NCBI RefSeq assembly: GCF_013166575.1
Contig: NZ_JABKKE010000019.1
Span: forward strand, 1 to 64,000
Direction: 5' to 3'
Length of the DNA: 64,000 nt
From: Xylanibacter rodentium
GTDB taxonomy: Bacteria > Bacteroidota > Bacteroidia > Bacteroidales > Bacteroidaceae
Shown here: piece by piece, positions 31,435 to 39,801 of the stretch
Numbering within the stretch: position 1 is the stretch's first letter
How the letters are laid out: every line of letters starts with the position of its first letter
Program-made: the position numbers and the translations under genes
Notes under the pieces: model-generated
The model's database searches: none
What the model was told of the DNA's origin: nothing
What the model saw: only the letters and a program-made list of their open reading frames with translations

Positions 31435-32469
31435 ATGGAATATGAAGTGACCATAGGCATACCTCTTTACAATGCAGAGCGGTTCATCGGCCGCACGCTG
31501 GAGACTGCTTTGACCCAGACATTCGGCAGCATCGAGATACTTGTTGTCGACGATTGCGGCACGGACGGTTCGGTGGAGACTGTCCGGCAGATGCAAAGCA
31601 CGCATCCGCGTGGAAGCTGCATACGTATCGTATCGCAGCCGCGCAACATGGGAGTCGGTCCGGCCCGCAACCGTATCATAGACGAAGCCCGCGGCCGCTA
31701 TCTCTATTTCATGGATTCGGACGACACGATAGTGCCCGGTACCATAGCTCTGCTGTATGACAATATGAAGAAGCACGATGCCGAAGTCGTGTTCGGCTCA
31801 TACGAGAAGATTGAGGACTATGGCACGGAACGCCGCTCCGAGGTCTGCGGTTATCCGCGTATGGAGTTGTTTGGCGATGATATTCCGGCCGGATTTGCAT
31901 TCAGAAAGTACGGCGGAATACAGGCGTCGGCATGGAACTATCTGGTTGCTGTAGACATGTTGCGGCGCAACGGACTGCGATTCATTGAGTCGAAATACTG
32001 GGAGGACATGGTCTTCACGTATACGCTGATGACATATGTGACGCGGGCAGTGCTGCTTCCGGACGTTACATACCATTATATCTGCCGTCTGAATTCGCTG
32101 TCCAACTATCAGAAGCGTGAGCGGATAAGCCGCACTGAGGTGCTTGACAATGTGCGCACGATAGACCGGTTGAAAGAGCAGACACCGCGGCTGCGGGACA
32201 AACCGTATCTCGGCAACTGGTGCTATAATGTGGTTATGACCGATTTCTATATAGTTTGCAACGTTCTGAAAAACCGTAATGTGATACATCCGCGCATCAC
32301 TTCGGCGGCACTCCGCTCTTTCATGCGCCATCCGCTCACGTTTGGGCGAATCCTGCGACTGCGCAAGGCGATGACGGCAAATCTGTTTTTATATTCATTG
32401 GGCAAACTGCCGGCCCCTCTCTTCGTATGGATGGTGGGGCTGCTGGGCAGGCGTAAAGGACTTGTTTGA
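31435..32469 (+). CDS. Glycosyltransferase family 2
   Basis: A 344-residue GT-A glycosyltransferase. The nucleotide-sugar domain is at the N-terminus (VTIGIPLYNAERFIGRTLET, then EILVVDDCGTDGS), and the metal-binding D-x-D is in FMDSDDTI (about residue 92). Family 2 enzymes of this kind invert the anomeric centre and add a single sugar to lipid-linked or protein-linked glycans. It starts 7 nt after the preceding stop. The C-terminal 120 residues are basic and helical with a hydrophobic end (LFVWMVGLLGRR) that may touch the membrane. Confidence 0.9.
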   Translation: MEYEVTIGIPLYNAERFIGRTLETALTQTFGSIEILVVDDCGTDGSVETVRQMQSTHPRGSCIRIVSQPRNMGVGPARNRIIDEARGRYLYFMDSDDTIVPGTIALLYDNMKKHDAEVVFGSYEKIEDYGTERRSEVCGYPRMELFGDDIPAGFAFRKYGGIQASAWNYLVAVDMLRRNGLRFIESKYWEDMVFTYTLMTYVTRAVLLPDVTYHYICRLNSLSNYQKRERISRTEVLDNVRTIDRLKEQTPRLRDKPYLGNWCYNVVMTDFYIVCNVLKNRNVIHPRITSAALRSFMRHPLTFGRILRLRKAMTANLFLYSLGKLPAPLFVWMVGLLGRRKGLV

Positions 32470-32473
32470 CATT

Positions 32474-33319
32474 ATGGCATGGTACGATAAATATCTTACG
32501 GTATACGGCAGACCGCTATCCGAGGTGCCTGCCGACGTTATCGACGGTGCGCGCGGACGTCTTGCGGCGATGCAGAGCGACAGCCCGCAGGTGTCTGTTG
32601 TGATAATAGCACATAACGAAGAGACACGCCTTTCGGCCTGTCTTTGGTCGCTGAGTGACATGCAGACGGGCTATCCGTTGGAGATAATAGGTGTGGACAA
32701 CAACTCGGATGACGGCACGGCACGCGTATACGAGGCATTCGGAGTAAGGTGTATCGCCGAGAAGCGGCAGAGCCCGGGACATGCCCGACGCTGCGGACTG
32801 GACAACTCTCGTGGCAAATATCATTTCTTTATCGATGCCGACACGATGTATCCGGCACGCTATATAGACCTGATGATGGGGCGCCTGGGGCGTGATGGTG
32901 TGGCATGTGTGGGCACGTTCTGGAGCTTTTATCCCGACGCGCGCCACTCGCGGTTGCAGCTTGCGGTGTTTGAACTGATACGCGATACGTTCCTTTTCCT
33001 CCAGCATTTCAAACGTCCGGAGCTGTGCGTGCGTGGCATGACCTTCGCTTTCAGGGCTGACTCTGCCCGCGAGGTGGGCATACGCACCGACATCCGCCGC
33101 GGCGAGGATGGTTCGCTGGCTCTCGGACTGAAACGCTACGGGCGCATAGATTTCCTGTATAGCCGCCATGCCCGGGTTGTTACGGGATATGGAACGCTCA
33201 ATGAGAGTTCGATGTTCCAAAGTCTTTTGAAGCGTGTGAAAATACAGGGCCGGGCTTTGTTGGGTATGTTCCATACGAAGGAACATTACGAAGATTCGGA
33301 AGACAATATTATAAGGTAA
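32474..33319 (+). CDS. Glycosyltransferase family 2
   Basis: A 281-residue GT-A glycosyltransferase. It has about 40 N-terminal residues before the catalytic domain (VSVVIIAHNEETRLSACLWS), then IIGVDNNSDDGT and the D-x-D site in FFIDADTMYP. The start at 32474 is the first ATG after the previous stop; a TTG at 32462 would overlap that gene. Gap to the next gene: 5 nt. It is unlike its neighbour at 31435 in length and layout, so it is not a recent duplicate. Confidence 0.87.
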   Translation: MAWYDKYLTVYGRPLSEVPADVIDGARGRLAAMQSDSPQVSVVIIAHNEETRLSACLWSLSDMQTGYPLEIIGVDNNSDDGTARVYEAFGVRCIAEKRQSPGHARRCGLDNSRGKYHFFIDADTMYPARYIDLMMGRLGRDGVACVGTFWSFYPDARHSRLQLAVFELIRDTFLFLQHFKRPELCVRGMTFAFRADSAREVGIRTDIRRGEDGSLALGLKRYGRIDFLYSRHARVVTGYGTLNESSMFQSLLKRVKIQGRALLGMFHTKEHYEDSEDNIIR

Positions 33320-33324
33320 GGCAG

Positions 33325-34464
33325 ATGAAGATAGTATACATACTCGATACTTTGGCACGTGTAGGCGGGGTGGAGCGTATCATGGCTGACAAGATGAACT
33401 GGCTGGCCGCGAACGGGCATGAGGTGACGCTGATTACGGCGGCTCAGGGTCAGCATCCGCATTCGTTCAGATTGTCGGACAACGTGCGTCACGTTGATAT
33501 CGACGCACGTTTCCACGTGCAGTACCGGTATGGCTATCCCATGAGACTGTGGGTGAGATGGCGGATGAACCGCCGCTTTCAGCGCAATCTGAACAGGGAG
33601 ATTAGCGCGACAGACCCTGACGTGATAATAGCTACTACTTATTACAAGGCCGATGTTGTGTGCTCACTGCGGTGCAGGGCAGCTAAAATAGTGGAGAGTC
33701 ACTGTGCCCGCTCGTTTACGGGCCGTAGGGACGGAGTGACGAGAGGTAGGGTAGTACGGTGGTTTCATTATTTTTTTCTCGACCGGTATATCCGCAGGAT
33801 TGAACAGCGGGCTGATGTTGTGGTGGCTCTGACGGATGGTGACGCACGCGAATGGAGCAAGGCTCGCAGTGTGTGTGTCATTCCTAACGTATATAATAAT
33901 GAGTGTGCAGTGCCGGCTTGTCGTGGATTTAAGAGGGTCATAGCCGCCGGCAGGCTGGTCTATCAGAAAGGGTTCGACATGCTGATAGAAGCATGGCGAA
34001 CTGTTGCAGAGCGCCATCCGGACTGGACCCTTGATATTTTCGGTGCCGGAGAGAAGGAGACAGAGTTGAAAAGACTGATTGACAGACTGGCATTGAGTGG
34101 CAGCATCTCTATCAAAGGGCCTACAAAACGTATTATCGAAGAGTTTTCCGGAAGCGATGTCTTTGTTCTGTCTTCGCGCAGTGAGGGCTTCGGGCTTGTG
34201 CTGATTGAGGCTATGTCGTGCGGCACGCCGTGCGTCAGCTTCGACTGTCCTTACGGCCCTGCTGATATAATACGCGACCATGAAGACGGAATACTTGTGG
34301 AGAACGGCAATGTGCAGCGTCTTGCCGAAGCCATCATATATCTGATTGAACACGAGGAAGAGCGCCGGGCTTACGGCCTTAGGGCGGCGGAGAATGTGAA
34401 ACGGTTCCTGCCCGACAGGGTTATGCCGCGGTGGGTGGCTTTGTTCGAAGGACTTGTGAAGTAG
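33325..34464 (+). CDS. Glycosyltransferase family 4
   Basis: A 379-residue GT-B retaining glycosyltransferase and the last intact gene of the operon. It has MKIVYILDTLARVGGVERIM, then RVIAAGRLVYQKGFDMLIEA, and EX7E in EGFGLVLIEAMSCGTPCV followed by FDCPYGPADII. The last motif pairs it with the enzyme at 30258, suggesting paralogs that use related acceptors. A short, possibly truncated frame and an opposing ATPase gene follow. Confidence 0.9.
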   Translation: MKIVYILDTLARVGGVERIMADKMNWLAANGHEVTLITAAQGQHPHSFRLSDNVRHVDIDARFHVQYRYGYPMRLWVRWRMNRRFQRNLNREISATDPDVIIATTYYKADVVCSLRCRAAKIVESHCARSFTGRRDGVTRGRVVRWFHYFFLDRYIRRIEQRADVVVALTDGDAREWSKARSVCVIPNVYNNECAVPACRGFKRVIAAGRLVYQKGFDMLIEAWRTVAERHPDWTLDIFGAGEKETELKRLIDRLALSGSISIKGPTKRIIEEFSGSDVFVLSSRSEGFGLVLIEAMSCGTPCVSFDCPYGPADIIRDHEDGILVENGNVQRLAEAIIYLIEHEEERRAYGLRAAENVKRFLPDRVMPRWVALFEGLVK

Positions 34465-34496
34465 TGTATGGGCGTTTCTTGTTATACGGTTATAGA

Positions 34497-34697
34497 ATGA
34501 ATATGGTGAGAATATTGAAAAGATGGTGTCCTTCGGGTAAGGCATCGGTGGATGCAGGAATATTGTATGCTTTCTCTGTGGTCAATTTGCTGTTCATGCA
34601 CTATTATATAGTCATGGAGAACACAACGGAAGCCCCGCTCACTTTTGTTGATAATCTGGGAAATATCGGACATGATTGTACACAGCAACTACTTTGA
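34497..34697 (+). pseudogene. 66-residue frame, possible 5' remnant of a membrane protein gene
   Basis: The frame starts ATG 32 nt after the glycosyltransferase stop and codes for a basic N-terminus (NMVRILKRWCPSGK), one hydrophobic segment (ILYAFSVVNLLFMHYYIV) and a short polar tail that ends at a TGA. The stop overlaps the tail of the opposing ATPase gene by 9 bases. The layout is that of the first transmembrane helix of a larger protein. I infer that the downstream part may have been lost when the ATPase cassette arrived. It could also be a genuine single-pass small protein, or chance. Confidence 0.35.
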
Positions 34698-36026
34698 GGA
34701 GGCCGGATGGGAGTGATATATATTCTTTATGGCATACAGCGGATAAACTTTGATATCATCATATTCCGAGAAATTCTCGAGTGATGTTCTGATACCCCAT
34801 GCAATGTTTTTCTGCTGCATGAATATTCTCATACTCTGCATCGAACCTTTAAGGCCTGATTTTACTTCTATCGGACGAATCTCGCTACCTATCTGCACCA
34901 CATAGTCAACTTCAGCATTACTGCTGCTCTTTTCCCTGTGCCAGCAATAGAGCGGCTGCTGTTGAAATACAGATTTGGCTTTGATTATCTCGTTACCTAC
35001 GAATGTTTCGGCAATAGCTCCACGGTTGATGACCTTTATATCGGCAGACGGGCTGAAAAAGTCGGTGATATCCAGACCTAAAACACATTGTAACAGGCCG
35101 GTATCAAAGAATATCATGCGTTGGTAACGCTCATTGATTTCCGCTCCAAGCGGAATGCCGTTGGCCGCCGAGTGGGTGACAGGGTGTACTAATCCCGCAA
35201 GGATAAGGGTTTCAAGAGCCTTGCGTGTCTGTTCGGTATTGCCCTCAAAGTTTACATGACTGTATACAAACTTGCCAAGTCCTTGTTCGGCAACAGAACG
35301 GAAAACAGCATCTATACGCATGGACGGCACCTTGTTTCTGTATTTGGCGAAATCATCACGATACGATTGGATGAGTTCGCCAAGTATTCTTTGACATTCA
35401 ATTATGTTGCCGGTTTCACAGAATGACGATACTACAGCCGGCATGCCGCCCACCACGAGGAATTGGCGCAGCAGTTTTAAGGCTTGTTCGTGGATAGGTT
35501 CTGGAAGTGGATTGGATGGGGAGGACTTGCTGATGAAGTTGGCAAGTGCCTCGTTACCCGTAGCCCAAAAGAATTCTTCAATGCTGAATGGATACATGAA
35601 TATACTGCGTATGCGTCCCACACCATAGGATGGCATGGTTTCCAATGCAAATTCCAGCAACGAACCTGCGGCGATAAGGTGCTGCTCAGGATATTTCTCA
35701 TAGAAATAGCGCAGACGGTTTATGGCTTTAGGGCAGGCTTGTATCTCGTCAAAGAACAGTAGTGTCTTTTTGGCTTCGACCGGTATATTCAGTTGTACTG
35801 ACAGCAACTGGCAGATTTCCTGTGGTGAGTAAGTGCCGTCAAACATATAGTGGAGGTCGGTACGTTCGTTGAAATCCACTTCTGCAAAATACTCAAATCT
35901 TTGGGCAAGATGACGTACGGCGGTAGTTTTGCCTACTTGTCTTGCTCCTCGTAGCAGCAAAGGTTTGTGCTCTTTGCCTTCTGCCCATTTCTGAAGTTCT
36001 TCATCTATATGTCTTTTATAATACAT
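34689..36026 (-). CDS. ATP-binding protein, AAA_14 plus DUF4143
   Basis: A 445-residue P-loop ATPase. Walker A is LLRGARQVGKTTAVRHL (about residues 24-40), Walker B is KTLLFFDEIQACP (about 88-100), and AAGSLLEFAL follows. The C-terminal DUF4143 domain has a nuclease-like end (YCWHREKSSSNAEVDYVVQI and IRPIEVKSGLKGS). That E-V-D...E-V-K pattern resembles PD-(D/E)XK nucleases. The family is widespread and often patchy in Bacteroidota; its role is unknown. Codon use looks different from the GC-richer glycan genes. It interrupts the polysaccharide region and has the 33-bp repeat array directly upstream. A TATCTTTG -7-like box lies at 36061-36068 on the minus strand. Confidence 0.85.
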   Translation of the reverse strand: MYYKRHIDEELQKWAEGKEHKPLLLRGARQVGKTTAVRHLAQRFEYFAEVDFNERTDLHYMFDGTYSPQEICQLLSVQLNIPVEAKKTLLFFDEIQACPKAINRLRYFYEKYPEQHLIAAGSLLEFALETMPSYGVGRIRSIFMYPFSIEEFFWATGNEALANFISKSSPSNPLPEPIHEQALKLLRQFLVVGGMPAVVSSFCETGNIIECQRILGELIQSYRDDFAKYRNKVPSMRIDAVFRSVAEQGLGKFVYSHVNFEGNTEQTRKALETLILAGLVHPVTHSAANGIPLGAEINERYQRMIFFDTGLLQCVLGLDITDFFSPSADIKVINRGAIAETFVGNEIIKAKSVFQQQPLYCWHREKSSSNAEVDYVVQIGSEIRPIEVKSGLKGSMQSMRIFMQQKNIAWGIRTSLENFSEYDDIKVYPLYAIKNIYHSHPASSK

Positions 36027-36075
36027 TATTGCAATTCGGTATTTAGTTGATATTCAACTGCAAAGATATAAAAAA

Positions 36076-36192
36076 CTATATAATTGGCACCATAGAATCA
36101 CCAAAATATGATAAAATCGGCACCTTAGAAGTGTTAAAATTCGACGAAATTGGCACCATAGAATCATCAAAATCCGATAAAATTGGCACCAT
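36076..36192 (-). CDS. Possible 38-residue repeat peptide
   Basis: ATG at 36192 to TAG at 36076-36078, made of about three and a half 11-residue units with a repeated MVPI or KVPI start and a DFDDS/NFNTS-type end. It lies between the fucosyltransferase-like gene and the ATPase, in the same direction as both. A Met at the start of three of the four units would allow internal starts. Because the DNA itself is a tandem repeat, an open frame could be a by-product, so coding status is doubtful. Confidence 0.25.
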   Translation of the reverse strand: MVPILSDFDDSMVPISSNFNTSKVPILSYFGDSMVPII

Positions 36193-36203
36193 AAAAACCT
36201 TTT
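36083..36203. repeat. Tandem 33-bp repeats upstream of the ATPase gene
   Basis: Units start at exactly 36083, 36116, 36149 and 36182 (the fourth is partial), each beginning ATTGGCACCATAGAA or a close variant. The period is a multiple of three. Both strands can be read through it. The plus strand gives repeats of IGTIESPKYDK type but only from a TTG. The minus strand gives a 38-residue frame at 36076-36192 from ATG with repeats of MVPILSDFDDS type, ending in TAG. It lies immediately upstream of the ATPase's -7 box. From memory, comparable repeats occur near such ATPase genes in Bacteroidota. Confidence 0.8.
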
Positions 36204-36209
36204 ACATGG

Positions 36210-37046
36210 TTACCAGTCGGCTATTTCCTTGCCGTTTTCAAAGTGAAAATAGTCGGTTATCATGGAAAAATCATCGTCATGAAACTGCTGCTCCTTGCTT
36301 TCGAGAAAACACAAAGGTACCTCACCTATGAACGATGCCCAACGGCTGAATGTGCTGAAAGGACCTGTGATACGGTCGCAGATGGAGAGTGTGTATAGGT
36401 CGAGCACGGCGGCCGACGGCTCGTTGGCGAAGCGATAGCAGCTGCAACCGTGAAAGATGTTGAGCGGAATGTCTTCGTTGGAGCTGATGAAGAAAGCCAC
36501 ACGGCGGTCGGGAAAGCTGTCTTTTATGCGGAGCATGAAGCGGTGGTAGTCGTCGAGTGAGTAGAAGAAGCGGCCGTCGTTCCATGTGGCGTAGTCGCCG
36601 CGGCGTATGTGTACACCCACCACCATGTCGGCATTCCGCCTGATTCCGGCTATAAGAGCTTCGGCCTTATCGGTTATTTCCTTTTTGGGACGGAAGATGT
36701 ATTGCAGTTCTCTTTTTGCAGTTTTAAGGTGACGTGTGTCTGTCCGTGTGTCCCATCCTTTGGTACAACCGAACAGTCTGAACACTTTCTCCATGCGGAT
36801 GTTGTGGGTTGCTTTCCATGTCAGTCCTTTGTAGTTGTTCCATCCGTTGCCATGTTCAAGATACCACTTGTGATAAAGCGGGAAATATATGAACGGACAA
36901 TGCAGCAGGTTCGGGAAGTCTTCTATAGTCCAATCATAGAAAAGTATAACCATGCGGCGGCGCTTGGCCACACATTCGGCTATGGAGGCAAGGTAGGTCC
37001 ACAAGCGGTTGCACGTCTGTCCGGGGGCATCGCAGATTATTCTCAT
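36210..37046 (-). CDS. Fucosyltransferase-like glycosyltransferase (HxRRGDY motif)
   Basis: A 278-residue GT-B-like enzyme and last gene of the long polysaccharide operon. The N-terminal PGQTCNRLWTYLAS takes the place of the GxxGNQ-type loop of alpha-1,2-fucosyltransferases. HIRRGDY at residues 146-152 is the GDP-fucose-binding motif I of GT11 and related families. The C-terminal SICDRITGPFSTFSRWASFI matches the last conserved block, in which Ser-Thr-Phe-S-x-W is typical. It probably adds fucose (or another GDP sugar) as a capping or branch residue. The ATG overlaps the flippase stop (ATGA). Confidence 0.8.
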   Translation of the reverse strand: MRIICDAPGQTCNRLWTYLASIAECVAKRRRMVILFYDWTIEDFPNLLHCPFIYFPLYHKWYLEHGNGWNNYKGLTWKATHNIRMEKVFRLFGCTKGWDTRTDTRHLKTAKRELQYIFRPKKEITDKAEALIAGIRRNADMVVGVHIRRGDYATWNDGRFFYSLDDYHRFMLRIKDSFPDRRVAFFISSNEDIPLNIFHGCSCYRFANEPSAAVLDLYTLSICDRITGPFSTFSRWASFIGEVPLCFLESKEQQFHDDDFSMITDYFHFENGKEIADW

Positions 37047-38596
37047 TTTCTGATTATATTGTTTATCGTTCTATATAGTGCCGGCTTTCGTGCCACAAAA
37101 TATTTCATGCCGTCGGTGATGGCAAACATAGCGATGAAGTATGTCAGCATAAGAGGGATGAAAGTGATGGCGCCATATAATGTCAGTTTAAGGAAGTTGT
37201 CGGCAAGGGGCATGATTATGTACAGCCTGAGTATTATCGAAAGAATAAGGAATATGGTAAAAACGATGTAATATGGAGTCATTCCGGTCCAATATGCCGA
37301 TACATTACGGTTGAGTCCGTGTGAGAAAAGAAAATATGGCTTCCAGAATATTGCAATGAAGAATACGCTGATAATCTTTGCGGCCAATATCCCTGAAATA
37401 CCCCATAACGGTGCTAAGGCCAAGGTCATGATGATGTTTAGAATCAGTTCGGTCCATGCAGCCCATGTGTCGGAGAATAGTCCGCAGGCACTGATATACA
37501 TCTCTACTACTCCGCGTGACAGCATGACGAACAGGTTGAATAGAATGAGATAGATGATTGTATCGGAGAGTCTGTATTCCGCACCGAGCCAGCAGGTGAC
37601 AAACTGTTGCAAATACATGAGCAATGAGAAGATTACAAATCCTACAATGAGGAAGCGTATGGCGGTAAGTTCCCAAAACACTTTCATTGTGTTTTTCTCG
37701 TTGCCTTCGGCTATGAGGTTGCCGATGCCGGCATTCATGCCGTCTGACATTATGTTGACGAGATAGTTTATCTTGTTGATTATAATCATGTAGTTGTCAT
37801 AGTAGGCCACCATTTTCATGGAAACAAAAGCAAAGACGAGTATCTGGTCGCTGCGGTATAGGATGAAGTTCTTTATCCTTTGGATGAATATCTGGCGTGT
37901 TTTGAGTAGTATTTCAGGATATTTTTTTAGCAGTGTCTTTCCTTTTTTAGTGTCTATCTGCAGCCATGGGTATTCTTTGTCTATGCGCTTGTTGAATACC
38001 ACGCAGCCTATGACAGTGAAGACAAGGCCGGTGAGTACCCACATATAGATATTCCTGTAGTGCCATGCAAGCAATATCTGGACAATGCTTTGAACTATGG
38101 CTATGGTTTGGAAATATGAGTTTACAACGTATTGGCGTTGGTTGGCCGATACAAGGAGTTGGCGGTAGTTGATGATATATCCTGCTGCCGATGAGGCTAA
38201 AAAGGCGAAGAAAGTGAAATATACGGTGAATATACCGACAGATTGTTCTTTGAATATAAATGGGAAAAACAGGCTTATGACAATGCCTCCCAGAAATATT
38301 GTCTCACCGATTTTCCTGTAAATATATGACAGGATAGACATTATTTCGTTTATTCTGTCGTGATTGTTCTCTTGGAGCGGCTTATATAGAAAGTATGTGA
38401 TGCTGGTTCCTATTCCCAGTTCTGCAACATTAAGGAAACTCAAGATGTTGTACAGTGTGCCTGACAGGCCGATGAACTCGACTCCAAGACTGTCAAGGAA
38501 TATTTTTCGTGAGAAGAAAGCAAGAAACAATGAGAGAATGTAGAATAGCATTCCCACCTTGATGTTCATTATGCTTCTGTTCACACGTTGGCTCAT
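37043..38596 (-). CDS. Polysaccharide flippase (Wzx/MATE-like)
   Basis: A 517-residue membrane protein with about 12-14 hydrophobic segments and the polysaccharide-transporter layout: FIGLSGTLYNILSFLNVAEL near the N-terminus, then INYLVNIMSDGMNAGIGNL. It should flip undecaprenyl-linked oligosaccharide units from the inner to the outer face of the inner membrane. Both ends overlap neighbouring genes by 4 bases (ATGA), so expression is tightly coupled. The long basic loops and many isoleucines make it AT-richer than part A. Confidence 0.88.
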   Translation of the reverse strand: MSQRVNRSIMNIKVGMLFYILSLFLAFFSRKIFLDSLGVEFIGLSGTLYNILSFLNVAELGIGTSITYFLYKPLQENNHDRINEIMSILSYIYRKIGETIFLGGIVISLFFPFIFKEQSVGIFTVYFTFFAFLASSAAGYIINYRQLLVSANQRQYVVNSYFQTIAIVQSIVQILLAWHYRNIYMWVLTGLVFTVIGCVVFNKRIDKEYPWLQIDTKKGKTLLKKYPEILLKTRQIFIQRIKNFILYRSDQILVFAFVSMKMVAYYDNYMIIINKINYLVNIMSDGMNAGIGNLIAEGNEKNTMKVFWELTAIRFLIVGFVIFSLLMYLQQFVTCWLGAEYRLSDTIIYLILFNLFVMLSRGVVEMYISACGLFSDTWAAWTELILNIIMTLALAPLWGISGILAAKIISVFFIAIFWKPYFLFSHGLNRNVSAYWTGMTPYYIVFTIFLILSIILRLYIIMPLADNFLKLTLYGAITFIPLMLTYFIAMFAITDGMKYFVARKPALYRTINNIIRK

Positions 38597-39801
38597 TGTT
38601 GTATCGCTTTGAAGAAGTCGGCCGCATACCGCTCTTTGGTGAATGTTTTGGAACGGTGGAGTGAGGCAGTCCTCATATTCTGCATTTTGGTTCTGTCGTT
38701 GTAGAGACTGATTATCGCATCGGTGATTCTTTTACTGAAATCTATGTCGCAATCCAATATAATGGCATTGTCGCTTGTAATCTCTTCCGGTATTCCTCCA
38801 CGGTTGGTTGTTATTATGGGCAGTCCCACAGCCTGAGCTTCAAGCACGGTAGTCGGGAAAGGGTCGTTCCATGTTGATGGTATTACGGCAACATCAGCCA
38901 ATGAAAGATATGACGGAATATTTCTATATGGTATGAATCCCGTGAAGATAATGTTGTCTTTTATCAGTTTTGCCTTTTCCTTCAGACTGTCGATGAATGT
39001 ATTTCCGGCAGTCTCGTTGCCGTAGAACGAACAGCCAAGTACAATAAGTTTAATATTTTTGTATTCTTTGAGCGAGAGCATGGCGTCTACCAGTTCCGAT
39101 ATGCCTTTTTCTTTGTTTATCCTGCCGCTGAATACCAGTACAAAGTCTTCGGCTTGCAGCCCCAGGCGTTTGCGTCCGAGTGAATTTGCCGTTACAGGAG
39201 AGAACGCCGAAACGTCAATGCCATTGTGCACTGTTGTTGTTTTGTACGGTGATTTGCCGGCAGCGTTTTCCTTGTCTTGCTTTATTGTGTTTACTCTGCC
39301 CGCAATATAATCCGACACGCATATTATGCGTGACAGTGAATTGTAGATATCTTTGTTTTTTGCCGTTTCATCGTTGAGCATGTCGTTGTGTAGATGCAGA
39401 ACGATTCGTGCATTTGTCTTTCCTTTTAGTCTTAGAGCATAGCCCGGCCGGTTCTCTATGATTATCATGTCATAGTACTGCACGGCAATGCTTTTCATGG
39501 CGCGGTAAAGATAGTATTCTATAGTGTAGTGATAGTATTCCCTGTTTTTATTGATGAGATGAAGAATGCGTTTTTTTATCTTGGACATGAAACGGTTTGT
39601 GTCTATATATACATAATGGTTCACATCCGATGTCAATGCGGGATGAGTCCGTATGGCATTGTCTGATATGCTGTATACCGTGATGTCGTGCAACCGGTGG
39701 ATGTCGTTGTATTCCATGTAGAAGTCAACGAGGTTCTCCACGGCTCCTCCCTGGACTGCCGGTACGGGCAATATACCTGATGTCAGGACGGCAATCTTCA
39801 T
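38593..39801 (-). CDS. Glycosyltransferase family 4
   Basis: A 402-residue GT-B glycosyltransferase. The N-terminus MKIAVLTSGILPVPAVQGGA has the Gly-Gly loop. IVLHLHNDMLNDETAKN and IICVSDYIAGRV follow, and the second domain starts at LVFSGRINKEKGISELVDAM. The usual EX7E is DPFPTTVLEAQAVGLPIITT here, so the first acid is Asp, which occurs in some GT4 members. It overlaps both the preceding and the following gene by 4 bases. Confidence 0.88.
   Translation of the reverse strand: MKIAVLTSGILPVPAVQGGAVENLVDFYMEYNDIHRLHDITVYSISDNAIRTHPALTSDVNHYVYIDTNRFMSKIKKRILHLINKNREYYHYTIEYYLYRAMKSIAVQYYDMIIIENRPGYALRLKGKTNARIVLHLHNDMLNDETAKNKDIYNSLSRIICVSDYIAGRVNTIKQDKENAAGKSPYKTTTVHNGIDVSAFSPVTANSLGRKRLGLQAEDFVLVFSGRINKEKGISELVDAMLSLKEYKNIKLIVLGCSFYGNETAGNTFIDSLKEKAKLIKDNIIFTGFIPYRNIPSYLSLADVAVIPSTWNDPFPTTVLEAQAVGLPIITTNRGGIPEEITSDNAIILDCDIDFSKRITDAIISLYNDRTKMQNMRTASLHRSKTFTKERYAADFFKAIQQ

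Noticed and set aside
30192..31460. Long minus-strand frame opposite the glycosyltransferase at 30258
   Set aside because: The GT4 motifs are on the plus strand, and the minus frame covers both interleaved promoters.
36083..36203. CRISPR-like array
   Set aside because: The repeats are directly adjacent 33-bp units that vary along their length. There are no unique spacers and no cas genes nearby.
36047..36331. Plus-strand frame through the 33-bp repeats
   Set aside because: It has only a TTG start, and its second half is shadow of the fucosyltransferase-like gene on the other strand.
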